64,000 nucleotides of DNA from the NCBI GenBank assembly GCA_003255025.1, contig QANY01011400.1, positions 992,001 through 1,056,000 on the forward strand, written 5' to 3'. Origin of the DNA: Datisca glomerata. Its lineage: Eukaryota > Streptophyta > Magnoliopsida > Cucurbitales > Datiscaceae. Positions 46,439 through 64,000 of this stretch are shown here, one piece after another (position 1 is the first letter of the stretch; the number at the start of each line of letters is the position of its first letter). A program made the translations under genes and the position numbers. The notes beneath the pieces are model-generated. The model had not been told where the DNA came from, made no database searches, and saw only the letters and a program-made list of their open reading frames with translations.

Positions 46439-49400
46439 ATGGAGCAACAATCTGCAACTATGAAGACTGTTCCTCACGCTAAGAAACCAAAGAAGTTCAA
46501 AGGGGAAGATTTCAAGAGATGGCGACAGAAGACAGTGTTATATCTGACAACACTCAATCTAGCACACATTCTTAGGGAAGAATGTCATGTCACATCGAAG
46601 GACAAACAGACTAAGGAAATGGTATCTGCTCAGGAAGCATGGACACATTGTGATGTTCTCTGTCGAAACTACATCTTGAACGGTCTTGTAGACAATCTCT
46701 ATAAAGTCTACTCGTCCCTCAAGACATTGAAGGATTTATGGGAAGCGTTAAAGAAGAAATATAAGATAGAGGACGTTGGGACAAAGAAATTCATCATCGG
46801 GTGATTCCTAGAATATCTTAGGGATGACAAGCATATGGTGGTTAGTCAAGTAGAAGAGATCCAGATCATATTCAACGAACTGACCAATTAGGGAATGACG
46901 ATCAGTGAATCATTCCAAGTGGATGCAACGATCGAGAAACTACTGTCGTCCTGGAAAGAGTATAAGAGTTACTTGTAGCATAAATGAAAGGACATGAAGA
47001 TGGAGGATCTCGTGGTTAGTCTGTGAATTGAAGAAGACAACCGGAAGAACGAATATAAGTTGTTGCCTTCATCTTCCATAGAGATGAAAGAGAACGTGGT
47101 CGAGGCCGAAAAGCCAAAACTGAAAAGCTTTAAAAGGAAGGCTATGAGCAGCAGCAGTGAAAATGTCAACAAATGTATAAGTAACAAACGGATCAAGGGT
47201 AGTTGATGGGTGTGCGGTAAAGCCGGACACAGAGTAAAAGACTACCGATTCAAAAAGGATCACACGGTGGCTAATCTTAATAGCAGTCATAAGAACATGG
47301 TTAATGTAACCGAGATGGATGACCTACGTGCGATAATTTTTGAATTACGCATTGTCACTGAACCACAAGTTTGTGGGTTGATACTGGTGCTACTAGGCAC
47401 ATATGTGGTGACAAAAGTCTATTTTCAACTTATGAAGAAGTTGAAGGTGAAAACAGTACATGGGTAATACCGCTGAGGCTGACGTGAAAGGGAAAGGAAA
47501 AGTGTCACTGAAGTTTACCTCAGGAAAACAACTCACTCTCATCAACATCCTCCACATGTCAGACATTTGTAAGAATTTGGTTTCGGGATCATTCTTATGT
47601 AAGAGTGGATTTAAACTTGTATTTGATTCTAATAAGTTTGTATTTACTAAGGGAGGGATGTTTGTGGGTAAGAGGTATGTGTGTGATAGTCTGTTTAAGC
47701 TTAATGTTTCTACTGTAATTTCTTCTTTAAGTTCAATTAATGCAAAATCTGCATCTTCTATTTATATCGTTGAGTTATGTGATATATGGCATGCTAGATT
47801 AGATCATGTAAACATGAACTCTATGCAAAGAATGATGAACTTGGATTTATTACCTAAATTTGACATAGAAAAAGAACATAAACGTGACATATATGTTGAA
47901 TCCAAATTCACTAGAAAATCATTTAAATAAGTAGAAAGAGATATTGAATTATTAGGATTAATACATAATGATTTATGCGACATGAAATTTTCACCTAGTA
48001 GAGGTAGAAAAAAATATTTTGTAACATTCATTGATGACTGTAGTAAATTCTAGTATATTTGTTGCATACTAAAGATGAGACTTTGCATATGTTTAAGGCA
48101 TGCAAGTCTGAAGTTGAAAATCAATATGGAAAGAAAATAAAGGTGTTTAGATCATCGAGATGGAGAATATGACTCCACAACGCTATTTGAATTCTATGAT
48201 CATCAAGGCATAGTGCATCAGACTACAACACCTTACACACCTCAACAAAATGGGGTGGTTGAAAGAAAAAATAAAACTCTGAAGGATATGTTAAACAGTT
48301 TCAGATACCCTATAATTTATGGTGGGAGGCCTTGCTACGACTAACATCATACTGAACAGGATTTCACATAAAAAGATCAATAATACTCATTATAAAGTGT
48401 GGAAGGGGAAATTACCTTCCTATAAAATCCTAAAAGTGTGGGGGTGCCTCGCAAAAGTACAAATACCGTTGTCAAAGAGAGTCAAGCTTGGACCTAAGAC
48501 AGTACATTGTATTTTCATTGGATATGCATTAAACAGTATTGCATATAGATTTTTAGTTATTAGGTCAAAGATTTTTTATATAAGTACCAACACTATAATG
48601 GAGTCTATTAATGTTGAATTCTTTGAGAAAGTGTTTACATTTAAGGAAGAAAAACACAATCAAACTACCAAACGAGGTGTAGATGAAGGAAAATCTAGAG
48701 CTCAGATTGATGAAGAATCTGAACCTAAGCTTAGAAAAAGTAAACAAGCTAGAATGGGTATCTCATTTGGTTCAAAGTTTCTAACGTACTTGATGGAAGC
48801 CGAACCTCAGATATCAAAAGAGGCGATGTCAAACCTGAAGCTCCTTTTTGGGAGGAGGCTATTGAAAGCGAGATAGATTCCATTTTGCAAACTAACACTT
48901 GGATATTGGTTGACCTCCCACTTAGGAATAAACCGATAGGCTGTAAGTGGATTTTCAAAAGGAAGCTTAGAGCTAATAGTACAATTGACAAGTACAAAGC
49001 TCGGTTGGTAGCTAAAGGTTATCGATAGAAATAAGGTATAGATTTCTTTGATACATATTCTCCTGTGACGAGTATCACTTCTATTATAATGCTTATCGAG
49101 ATATCAACTATACATAATTTGAAAATTCACCAAATGAATGTTAAAACTGCTTGAATGGAGAATTGGACAAAGAAATCTACATGGAACAACCTGAAGGGTT
49201 CGTGGTCAAGGGCCAATAACGAAAGGTGTGTAAGCTTGTCAAATCTCTTTATGGTTTGAAACAAGCTTCGAAGCAGTGGCATGAAAAGTTTGACCACACT
49301 ATGCTCTCGAATGGCTTCTCGATAAACGAGTGCGACAGGTACTAGTGACATGTTTGTCATGGTATGTTTATATGTAGATGACATTCTCATAATGGGAACA

Positions 49401-50230
49401 AATAAAGATATAATATTTTTTACCAAGAAGATGTTGAACTCTAATTTTAACATAAAATACTTAGGTCTAGCAGATGTCATTCTTGAAATTCAAATAAAGA
49501 GAACTTCTGACGAATATATCCTTATACAATCTCATTATGTAGAAATGATTCTAAAGAAGTTCGGCCAATTTGAAAGCAAATCAGTTGTAACTCCATTCGA
49601 CTCAAACTGTGAGTTGAGAAACAATGATGGAGTTGGAGTATCTCAGCTGGAGTACTCACAAATCATCGGAAGTTTGATGTATATCATGAATTGCACAATG
49701 TCTGACATTGCATATTTAGTAGGAAGACTTGCAAGATATACGAGTAATCCTGGACGTGATGACTGGGATGCACTGTCGGGGTACTTAGATACTTGAAGTA
49801 CACCATGGACTATGGATTGCATTATGTGACGTATTCACCTGTGCTGGAAGGATTTAGCGATCCCCACGAGCGGATATATTTTTACCCGAGGTGGTAGAGC
49901 TATATCTTGGAAGTCTACGGAGCAGACTTGTATAGCTCGTTCGACTATGGAATTTGAATTCGTAGCATTGTACAAGGCTGGTAAAGAAGTCGAATGACTT
50001 AGAAATTTTTTAGAAGACATTCCAGTGTGGCCGAAGCATGTGTCAGCCATATGTGTCCACTATGATAATATGACAACCATATTTAGAGTGAAAAATAATG
50101 TGTATAATGGTAAGTCTAGACACATAAGACGTAGGCATAATACCATTAAACAATTACCGCAAATGGTGTGATTTCCGTTAACTTTATTAGGTCAAAGGAA
50201 AATTTAACAGATCCCTTAACAAAAGGATTA
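46439..50230 (+). pseudogene. Element C gag-pol polyprotein (degenerate)
   Basis: Gag starts MEQQSATMKTVPHAKKPKKF and is open to 46804. The zinc knuckle near 47205 (VCGKAGHRVKDYR) has lost its first and last Cys. The protease near 47372 keeps VDTGATRHICGD. A 156-codon open part follows (47460-47930). Integrase runs 47780-48310, with DIWHARLDHVNMNSM and NGVVERKNKTLKDML. Reverse transcriptase starts at about 48850 (RNKPIGCKWIFKRKLRAN) and keeps the YVDD box (VCLYVDDILIMG, about 49365). RNase H lies near 49880-50130. Numerous stops and shifts make it inactive. It continues past RNase H into about 650 bp of untranslated sequence before the polypurine tract. Confidence 0.9.
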
Positions 50231-50870
50231 TCGAAAGAGTATATAAAGCTAACATCGTGGGGAATGAGCTTAAAGCCTATTCAATGAATCGTTCATGTGG
50301 GAACCTAACCTAGTTGATTGGAGATCCAAAGATCTAGGTTCAATAGGCAAACTTGCAGGAATGATTCACAATAACACATAAAAAAACTTTGTTTCTTCCC
50401 ATTCCTATGATGTAACAAAAGTGTGTTGTTTGTCGACGATGAATGGTATACTTAATATTTAATGGCATTGATATCTTACTAGCAAGAGAGGTATAGACAT
50501 AATACTCTTAATCATTGTCACCTATGTGAAAGTAGAAGTGTGGTCACTTCTGTGAGAAAGTGCAAGGCTCAATCTCATGAGGCAAGATATATGTTCATGA
50601 CCAAAATGAAAAAAAAATGTATGAACTCGAATGTATTAAGATGAGTTGTGTGTGAGATTTATTGTCTTGGTTTACCTCGAAGGAAGGACATTTCAAGAAT
50701 GTTATTCACTCGATATCTTCTCTTAGGTAGCAGCACATGGGTTCTTCAAAGTAAATCATATAAATCATCACTAAGGAAGGTTCGGGTCTAAAAGACACCT
50801 CTCCTGATGCTAGACTAATTTGTTCTCTCTTCTAATGTTGTTGTTGATTTCTTAGGAAATTTTCATTCAT
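50231..50870 (+). other. 3' untranslated region of element C
   Basis: Non-coding sequence between RNase H and the polypurine tract. No repeat or host gene was recognised. Confidence 0.5.
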
Positions 50871-50879
50871 GTGGGGGAT

Positions 50880-51559
50880 TGTTGGAGCTTGTGATGTTTA
50901 TTGAGTAAAGCTAAGCAATGGTGTGTGTAAATGAAAATAAAGAAGAAGAAGAAAAAGTGGGTAGCCTTATTGGCAAAAATCCCACATTACTAAGATGAAA
51001 GCAAGATGTGTGGTATTTAATTCCCAACTTGGGGCCTTGGGGCATGGCCCTAAGGAACCCCACATTTTGTGGAGGATGGGGACTCAGATGGACTCTCATA
51101 TATGCGCATGCCACCGCCGTCTGACTCAGTTCGGGTCACGGTTTTAGGAAACTGCCCACTTCGTTTGGTGGGAGAAGGACAGTTTCTTCACATAAACTGT
51201 CTTCGTCCTCTATATGAACAGTATAGGAAAATCGTCAAAATTTGATGCAATTTTTCTTAAAACTTTCTGTCATTTTTTTTAGTAGTAAAGATGAGAGAAA
51301 TACGGTTCGAGTTCTAAGAGGATCGAGCATTCGTTTGCTACGTCTTCAATCATAGTGGTTGCATCCTGCAAAGACGTTCATCATAGTCTCCAAGCAAACA
51401 GTGGAGGATGAAAATTCGTCTTTAGGACATTGCTACAGCAAGCCTACAACGAATTAATTTTCTGTTTTCCCATTTCTAATTGTCTGTAATTTTCATTTAT
51501 TTGTTCTGTAATCGTTCTATTGCAATTTAATACAAGTATTTATTTAATTATTGATCTAC
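50880..51559 (+). repeat. 3' LTR of element C
   Basis: It starts TGTTGGAGCTTG after the polypurine tract and ends GGTCCAACA. It contains about 70 bp near 51030-51100 that the left LTR lacks. Confidence 0.88.
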
Positions 51560-51564
51560 AGGTC

Positions 51565-52794
51565 CAACATTCACGTGTTTGTCTAATCTCAGTATGCCCC
51601 TCATTTCCTTGGGTCTTTTTTTGTCAAGGCATTTCCTTGGGTCTGAACCAGAGCTTAATGTAGTTTCTCCTCTGTTTCCATATATATCTGATCTCAAATC
51701 TGTCTCCAAATCTTTCTGGGTCACTTCCATTTTTACGATAATTTGAATCTCTGTACTCTTATAAAGTTGCTTTTCAACAAATCTAAAACCGTATTAGTGA
51801 AATCAGAGCTATAAAAATCTCAAAATGTGGTCAGATTTTTTAAGAATCTAACTAAAAATTGCCAGATATGGGAGAGACCCATAACTCCTCCATCGGTAAC
51901 AAAGTTTAATTTTCTAAGTCCAGATAAATTCACAAAGCTTAGATCCATAAAGAGAGGAACAAAGATTTGAGAATGAGAGCCCTAGGAACTGAGTCAACGA
52001 GGAAGAGAGCGATGTTGATAATTATTAGAGAGCAGAAAGGTTAAAAATGTGCCAAGATGAGCTCCTGTGCGAAGAAGAAGCGAGATCATGTGCGAAGCCG
52101 AAGCCAATGACGAGAAAGGGATAGTGCAATTTCGGGGCAAAATGAAATGGAATAACACACCAAAAAAGACATAGTAACTGTTAATGATGACGCCGTGAAG
52201 TAACGTGGACGGAAAGTTATTTTTAAATTAAAAACAATCCTTCGGTTAGAAATGATAAAAATAAAAATTCAAATTAGAAATGACAGCATGGATCGTGTAT
52301 TTTGTAATTTTCCCTAAATTTTTTAACTTAAATTAAAATCTGAAAATATTTTCCCTAAATTTTTTAACTTAAATTAAAATCTGAAAATAATTCATTTGTA
52401 TAGATAATAAAATAGTTCGACTAATCATACGAAAATCATTAAGGATATACGTAAATATTGGAAATGACAAAAGTACCCTTTCAGGTGTTGCATAGTTCAT
52501 CTCAAATACCTAATACAGTACACACAATACTATGGATGCATTTCAAAAACATAACAAAATTCATCAATATCTAAATTGTCATTTTAACTTCAGATCAAAG
52601 TAGACATTCAAAAGAAACAACATTTTATCTAATCTACCCACACAATACATGTCAATTACCCTATGAACAGAAATAATAATCAAAAAAGCCTTTGTATTCC
52701 CAAAAGAACAAAATAATCAAGACGACCTAAAAAGAAGAGCAGAATTCTAATTGACAAGGAGAAAAAGGATAGAGCAAATAGACAAATTGAAATA
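51565..52794. other. Intergenic, continuation of the pre-insertion sequence of element C
   Basis: It continues the sequence left of 45618. A 41-bp segment containing ccctaaattttttaacttaa is duplicated in tandem at about 52309-52390. No gene was recognised; the last part is probably the 3' UTR of PARG. Confidence 0.5.
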
Positions 52795-60476
<7,682 letters not shown>

Positions 60477-62408
60477 TTCCCTGAATAGAATCTAGATTGT
60501 TGGTGGCAACTTATTGACCGTTTCGTAGATTAACGTGCTAGTTTGCAATAGTAATGACAGGCCATTGCCTTCAACATTACTTCATCCTCTACTGAAGGTT
60601 GCCATATCAAACAGGAACGAGACCCTCTATTTGTTTCTCTGTTTTCAGAAAAAAAAATATTTATATAAAAACGAGTACTCTCATTTTGACTAGCGGTGGA
60701 AGGGTTGTTAAACAAGCTTTCAGAAATTTTGTACACTTTTATAGAGGCGGAACCAGAACACAGGTTTAGTAGGGCCATTGGCTCCAACCTGACTACAATT
60801 TTTATATATATTAGGTGGGTTGACTGGTGCAAGACACGTGCAATAAGAATTACAATATTTAAATTTCTATTGCAAATAAAATCTAATTAAAAGACTTAAA
60901 CGCAAAATCATGATCAATTTCACTATAATTGTCGTTGACTTAGTGTTACAAGAGTAACAACTACATCAATCAAAATCACTTACAAACAAAGTCCAATTTT
61001 TAGGACTTAGATACAAAATTATGATTTATTAACTCACTTGTAGTCAGTGTGAGTATCAATACCGTTTCAGTCACCCTAATTAACTACATAAAAAATATAA
61101 GTCGATAATCTAATCATCTGCAACCTATAATTAGCAGAATACTCAGAACAAAATGTCCAAATGAGTTTAAGCACGGTGTGGCAAATCAGCCTGAAATATA
61201 AGGAACCAAAGAGATATCAAACTCACTAAACAAGCGTGATGAAATTTGCATCAACCAACCAAATAAGTAATCAACAACAGAACAAGAGGGATTTTTTTCA
61301 GAACGAAATAAGTAATCAACATCAAGGAACCCACCGCTGATATGAACAACAAAAGAAGAATTTTTTTAAAACGAAATATGCATCAACCAACCAAATAAGT
61401 AACCAACATCACAAAATTTGCAGAAAATTTTGCAAAGCCATAACCAACTAAACCCCTCATATGAACAACCAAATAAGTAATTAAAATTTGCAGAAGCCGT
61501 AAATTTGCAGAAATTTGTAACGGAAAATCACGAAACAAAAATTGAGAGAGAGAAAGAGTAACATTGTAACAGAGAGAGAGTAACATTGTAACAGAGAGAG
61601 AACGAGAGAAATCGTAATATAGAAAGTGATTTAGTAACAGAGAACGAGAGAGAGAGAAAGAGAGAGATATCTCATCCAAGTCGTTGTCCCTCTCTGTTGC
61701 TCGGGGGACCTGGACCTCGTCGCCATCGCTCTGCTGCTCGGAAAACCCGGATGCATCGTGGTCAATTCCGTTCCATTCTGATAGGAACGGACGGAATATT
61801 CTGGTTCCGGTAGGGGAATGAAACAGAATTGGAGGTACAATTTTTTTGGGAATGTATCGGTTTAGTGAAAACATGAGAATTACAACAGAAGGCACGCTAG
61901 CCCAGTGGTGTCTTTTCATGCCAGACTCCAAACAGACCAGGGTCAAGCTTTGGGAGGTGCAATGTGTGTTTCTTCATTGTTTTTTCTTTAAATCCTTGTC
62001 TTTTACTCTTTTTTTCTTTAATAAGTCATTAAATTATTTTATTATATTTTAATAAGTTATTATTCAATTTCTTTTTACTTATATTATGTATACTAAATTT
62101 TATAATATTGATTTATATGTCCAGAATTTTTCATCGAAATATCTAAAATGTTTCATTTTTTTTCAAAAAACCAAAATGGCCACTGAAACGAAATTGACTA
62201 CTATGCATGGACGTCGTCGTTGCGGGAGGGAGAGGGACTCGGGGAGGAGGGTGATGTTTGGGGGGGGGGGGAATTTAGGAAAGAGAAATTTTTAGGTTCA
62301 GACATTTGAGAGGGTATTTATCGATATAAAGACTCATCTCCTACTTTTAATTAAATTTGGCTTTTTACATAGTAAAGAATCAATTGTGCACTTTCTATTT
62401 TAAGACTC
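60477..62408. other. Upstream region of PARG and intergenic DNA
   Basis: The first few hundred bases should contain the PARG promoter and 5' UTR. A short GA-rich stretch at 61540-61670 includes a tandem repeat of gtaacattgtaacagagaga. Degenerate repeats around caaccaaataagtaa occur at 61250-61480, and a 12-G run lies near 62260-62271. No gene was recognised. Confidence 0.5.
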
Positions 62409-62825
62409 ATGGACCCCACAAATTATTATTTACTTCTCTTTCTCTTTTATTTTGTTTTCCCTCCAATCTGGGTTTCTCTTCTCTTCGTATTCTCCATTTT
62501 TTCAACTTCTTCACATGAACACCTCTCTCTCTTTCTCTTTTTTCTTTCCATTTTATCATTCATTCACTCAATCTCTCACTTGTTTTCCTCCATTGATGCA
62601 AAATCTCACTCATATCTTCCACACACGCAAACCCTGAAATTATCGAGTTTACCATCAACAATGGTAAGGTGGTTCTAGAAAGAAAGCGGTGGACTCCAAA
62701 GAATATATTTTGCATAGTAGTAGTTAGATGATCAAAGAGGTAAACTATTAAGCTTATGACTTTGTTGAGAATTTTTTTTGTTAGATGTTCACTTAGTTAT
62801 TATGCATATGAGTTAGAAATTTCTA

Positions 62826-62863
62826 ATATATATATATATATATATATANATATATATATATAA
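62826..62863. repeat. (TA)n microsatellite containing an undetermined base
   Basis: A dinucleotide run with an 'n' at 62849. The repeat length may be an assembly or base-calling artefact. Confidence 0.85.
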
Positions 62864-62929
62864 GCCAAACTTGTGTATTACTGATTTATATGGATTGATA
62901 TAATGGGTTTGGTTACACAATGTTATACC

Positions 62930-63190
62930 ATAGTCTAGTATACTGCTAGACTATAGTCTAGTATATGGCTAAATACTAGGCTAGATTGCTAGAATGTAGT
63001 ATAGGATATGACTAGACTGCTAGACTATATTATTAATAAAATTAAGTGAAATTTAATTGTAAATTAATCTTTACACATATACGTTGAAGCTCAAGTGTAG
63101 CAAACATCAATATCCTAATCAATTTCTTCATTGTTAGACTGCTAGACTACTAGACTAGACTGATAGACTGTTATACTACTAGACAGCAAG
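62930..63190. repeat. Cluster of ctagact-type palindromic repeats
   Basis: It contains a perfect 16-bp palindrome ctagactatagtctag (62946-62961) and many half-sites of the form gctagact or tagtctag. Related palindromes recur at the window end. Confidence 0.7.
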
Positions 63191-63267
63191 ACTTCTAGTT
63201 ATTCACAAGCTTGTTATCATCACATTCATATTAAATTTAGATGTTTGAACTATCAAAACTTTCAGAT

Positions 63268-63545
63268 ATGGGAGAAATACGAATAGTGTTGATGTTTGGA
63301 GGAGAATTGGTAAGTAGAGATGAATGCTTTAAGTATATGACTACAACTCCAGCGAAACCGGTGTATGTGTCCAAAGATTCCACATTTGAACAACTATTAT
63401 AGGAAGTTGGATCATGTCATCGTACATAATGATGTTGCACGTTCGGATGAAGAAGTTGACGTTGGACTTAGAGAAGCACGTAAATAAAAGAGGTGTGGTA
63501 GATGTGGTGGGGCGGGCCATGATAGGCAAACTTTTAAATAGATGG
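63268..63545 (+). pseudogene. Internally deleted MuDR-like transposase gene
   Basis: The frame 63268-63402 (44 residues) begins MGEIRIVLMFGGELVSRDE and continues YMTTTPAKPVYVSKDSTFEQ, which resembles the N-terminal domain of plant MuDR transposases. It follows a TTTCAG acceptor-like site. After a stop, another frame near 63478-63537 reads KRCGRCGGAGHDRQTF, like the CX2CX4HX4C zinc knuckle at the transposase C-terminus but with the last Cys replaced by Phe. The catalytic core is missing between them, so this is a deletion derivative. Upstream bases 62409-63267 may be its 5' UTR and intron. Confidence 0.55.
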
Positions 63546-63819
63546 TCCGTTTCTCACCAGGACAGCCTCTGGCTCGATAGTGATCTATTTGTTAATAGAT
63601 CAAAACATTTTTGCGTGAATGTTTCACGGTAGGATTCCATAACCATTGGTATGCTTTGTTAATATGTTGTAAAGTTGTTAAGGAAAGATGAAGTTGTTAA
63701 TATATCAAAATATTTTTTGTGTGTAAACATGCTTCGTAAATATGTTGATAATGATAATGATAATTATATGACTCACTTATTTTCATTATGTGACTCAATT
63801 TTTTTTACATGTCAGGCCG

Positions 63820-64000
63820 CTAAACTATGGTCTAGCAGGCGTGTGTTAAAATCAACACCAACTAGACCATGGTCTAGCAGATCAAACAAAAATAGGGCGA
63901 CATGTGGTCTGTAATTAAGACATCTCAAATAACATGCATTAATATATCATCCCAAATCATACAATTTTTTCATGTACCAGGATGCTAGACCATGGTCTAG
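63820..64000. repeat. Perfect 16-bp palindromes ctagaccatggtctag
   Basis: Exact copies at 63862-63877 and 63985-64000 and a partial copy near 63826-63840. The second is cut by the window end. They are variants of the palindrome at 62946. Confidence 0.8.

Larger units (their letters stand above)
45623..51559 (+). mobile_element. Element C: complete but mutated Ty1-copia retrotransposon
   Basis: LTRs at 45623-46410 and 50880-51559 begin TGTTGGA and end TCCAACA (TCCAGCA in the left copy). A perfect 5-bp duplication TTCAC flanks it (45618-45622 and 51560-51564). The polypurine tract GTGGGGGAT abuts the 3' LTR at 50871. Internal order is gag, protease, integrase, RT, RNase H, all on plus. LTR copies differ by several indels and many substitutions, so insertion is not recent. 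Confidence 0.9.

Noticed and set aside
61383..61946. 187-residue minus-strand frame
   Set aside because: It is long but built on GA/CT-rich low-complexity sequence (SLSLSRSL) and a short tandem repeat. No family match is apparent and no splice context is seen.

Overview
The window is nuclear DNA from a plant, almost certainly a eudicot. It is AT-rich, has genes with GT-AG introns, and is dominated by degenerate LTR retrotransposons, with LINE, Mutator-like and Helitron remnants. Four loci look like real host genes: a 114-residue plant-specific protein (14163-14507, +), a two-exon secreted protein (19186-20063, +), a five-exon plastid thioredoxin-like protein of the MRL7/MRL7L family (20879-22610, -), and an eleven-exon poly(ADP-ribose) glycohydrolase (52795-60476, -). 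From memory, MRL7L and the PARG genes are also close neighbours on Arabidopsis chromosome 2. If so, this is an old microsyntenic block that TE insertion has stretched by about 30 kb. A cucurbit-like source is only an impression.
Layout. 1-2.5 kb: decayed Ty1-copia pol (+). 2.9-4.6 kb: truncated copia LTR (-). 5.0-5.8 kb: LINE 3' end. 7777-13391: complete but gutted Ty3-gypsy element 'A' (-), with an ATATT target duplication on each side. 14-23 kb: three host genes and a 1.8-kb foldback Mutator-like element (15859-17633) with a perfect 10-bp target duplication. 25541-42788: Ty3-gypsy element 'B' (+), carrying inside it a copia element 'D' (-, 27660-35705), an A-family LTR with long minisatellites (35706 to about 38070), and a Helitron (41791-42645) sitting in B's 3' LTR. 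45623-51559: complete, mutated copia element 'C' (+), flanked by TTCAC. 52.8-60.5 kb: PARG. 62.4-64 kb: an internally deleted MuDR-like gene among repeated 16-bp palindromes.
The most interesting signal is a gene carried antisense inside both gypsy families (A at 9177-11275 on +, B at about 40944-39075 on -). In each copy it has a CCTATTTAA box 100-115 bp before the ATG, a conserved N-terminal domain, introns and a coiled-coil C-terminal part. It matches the antisense aORF known from Tat-lineage elements. The foldback Mutator-like element and the minisatellites next to gypsy polypurine tracts come next. I found no RNA gene, no CRISPR array and nothing bacterial.
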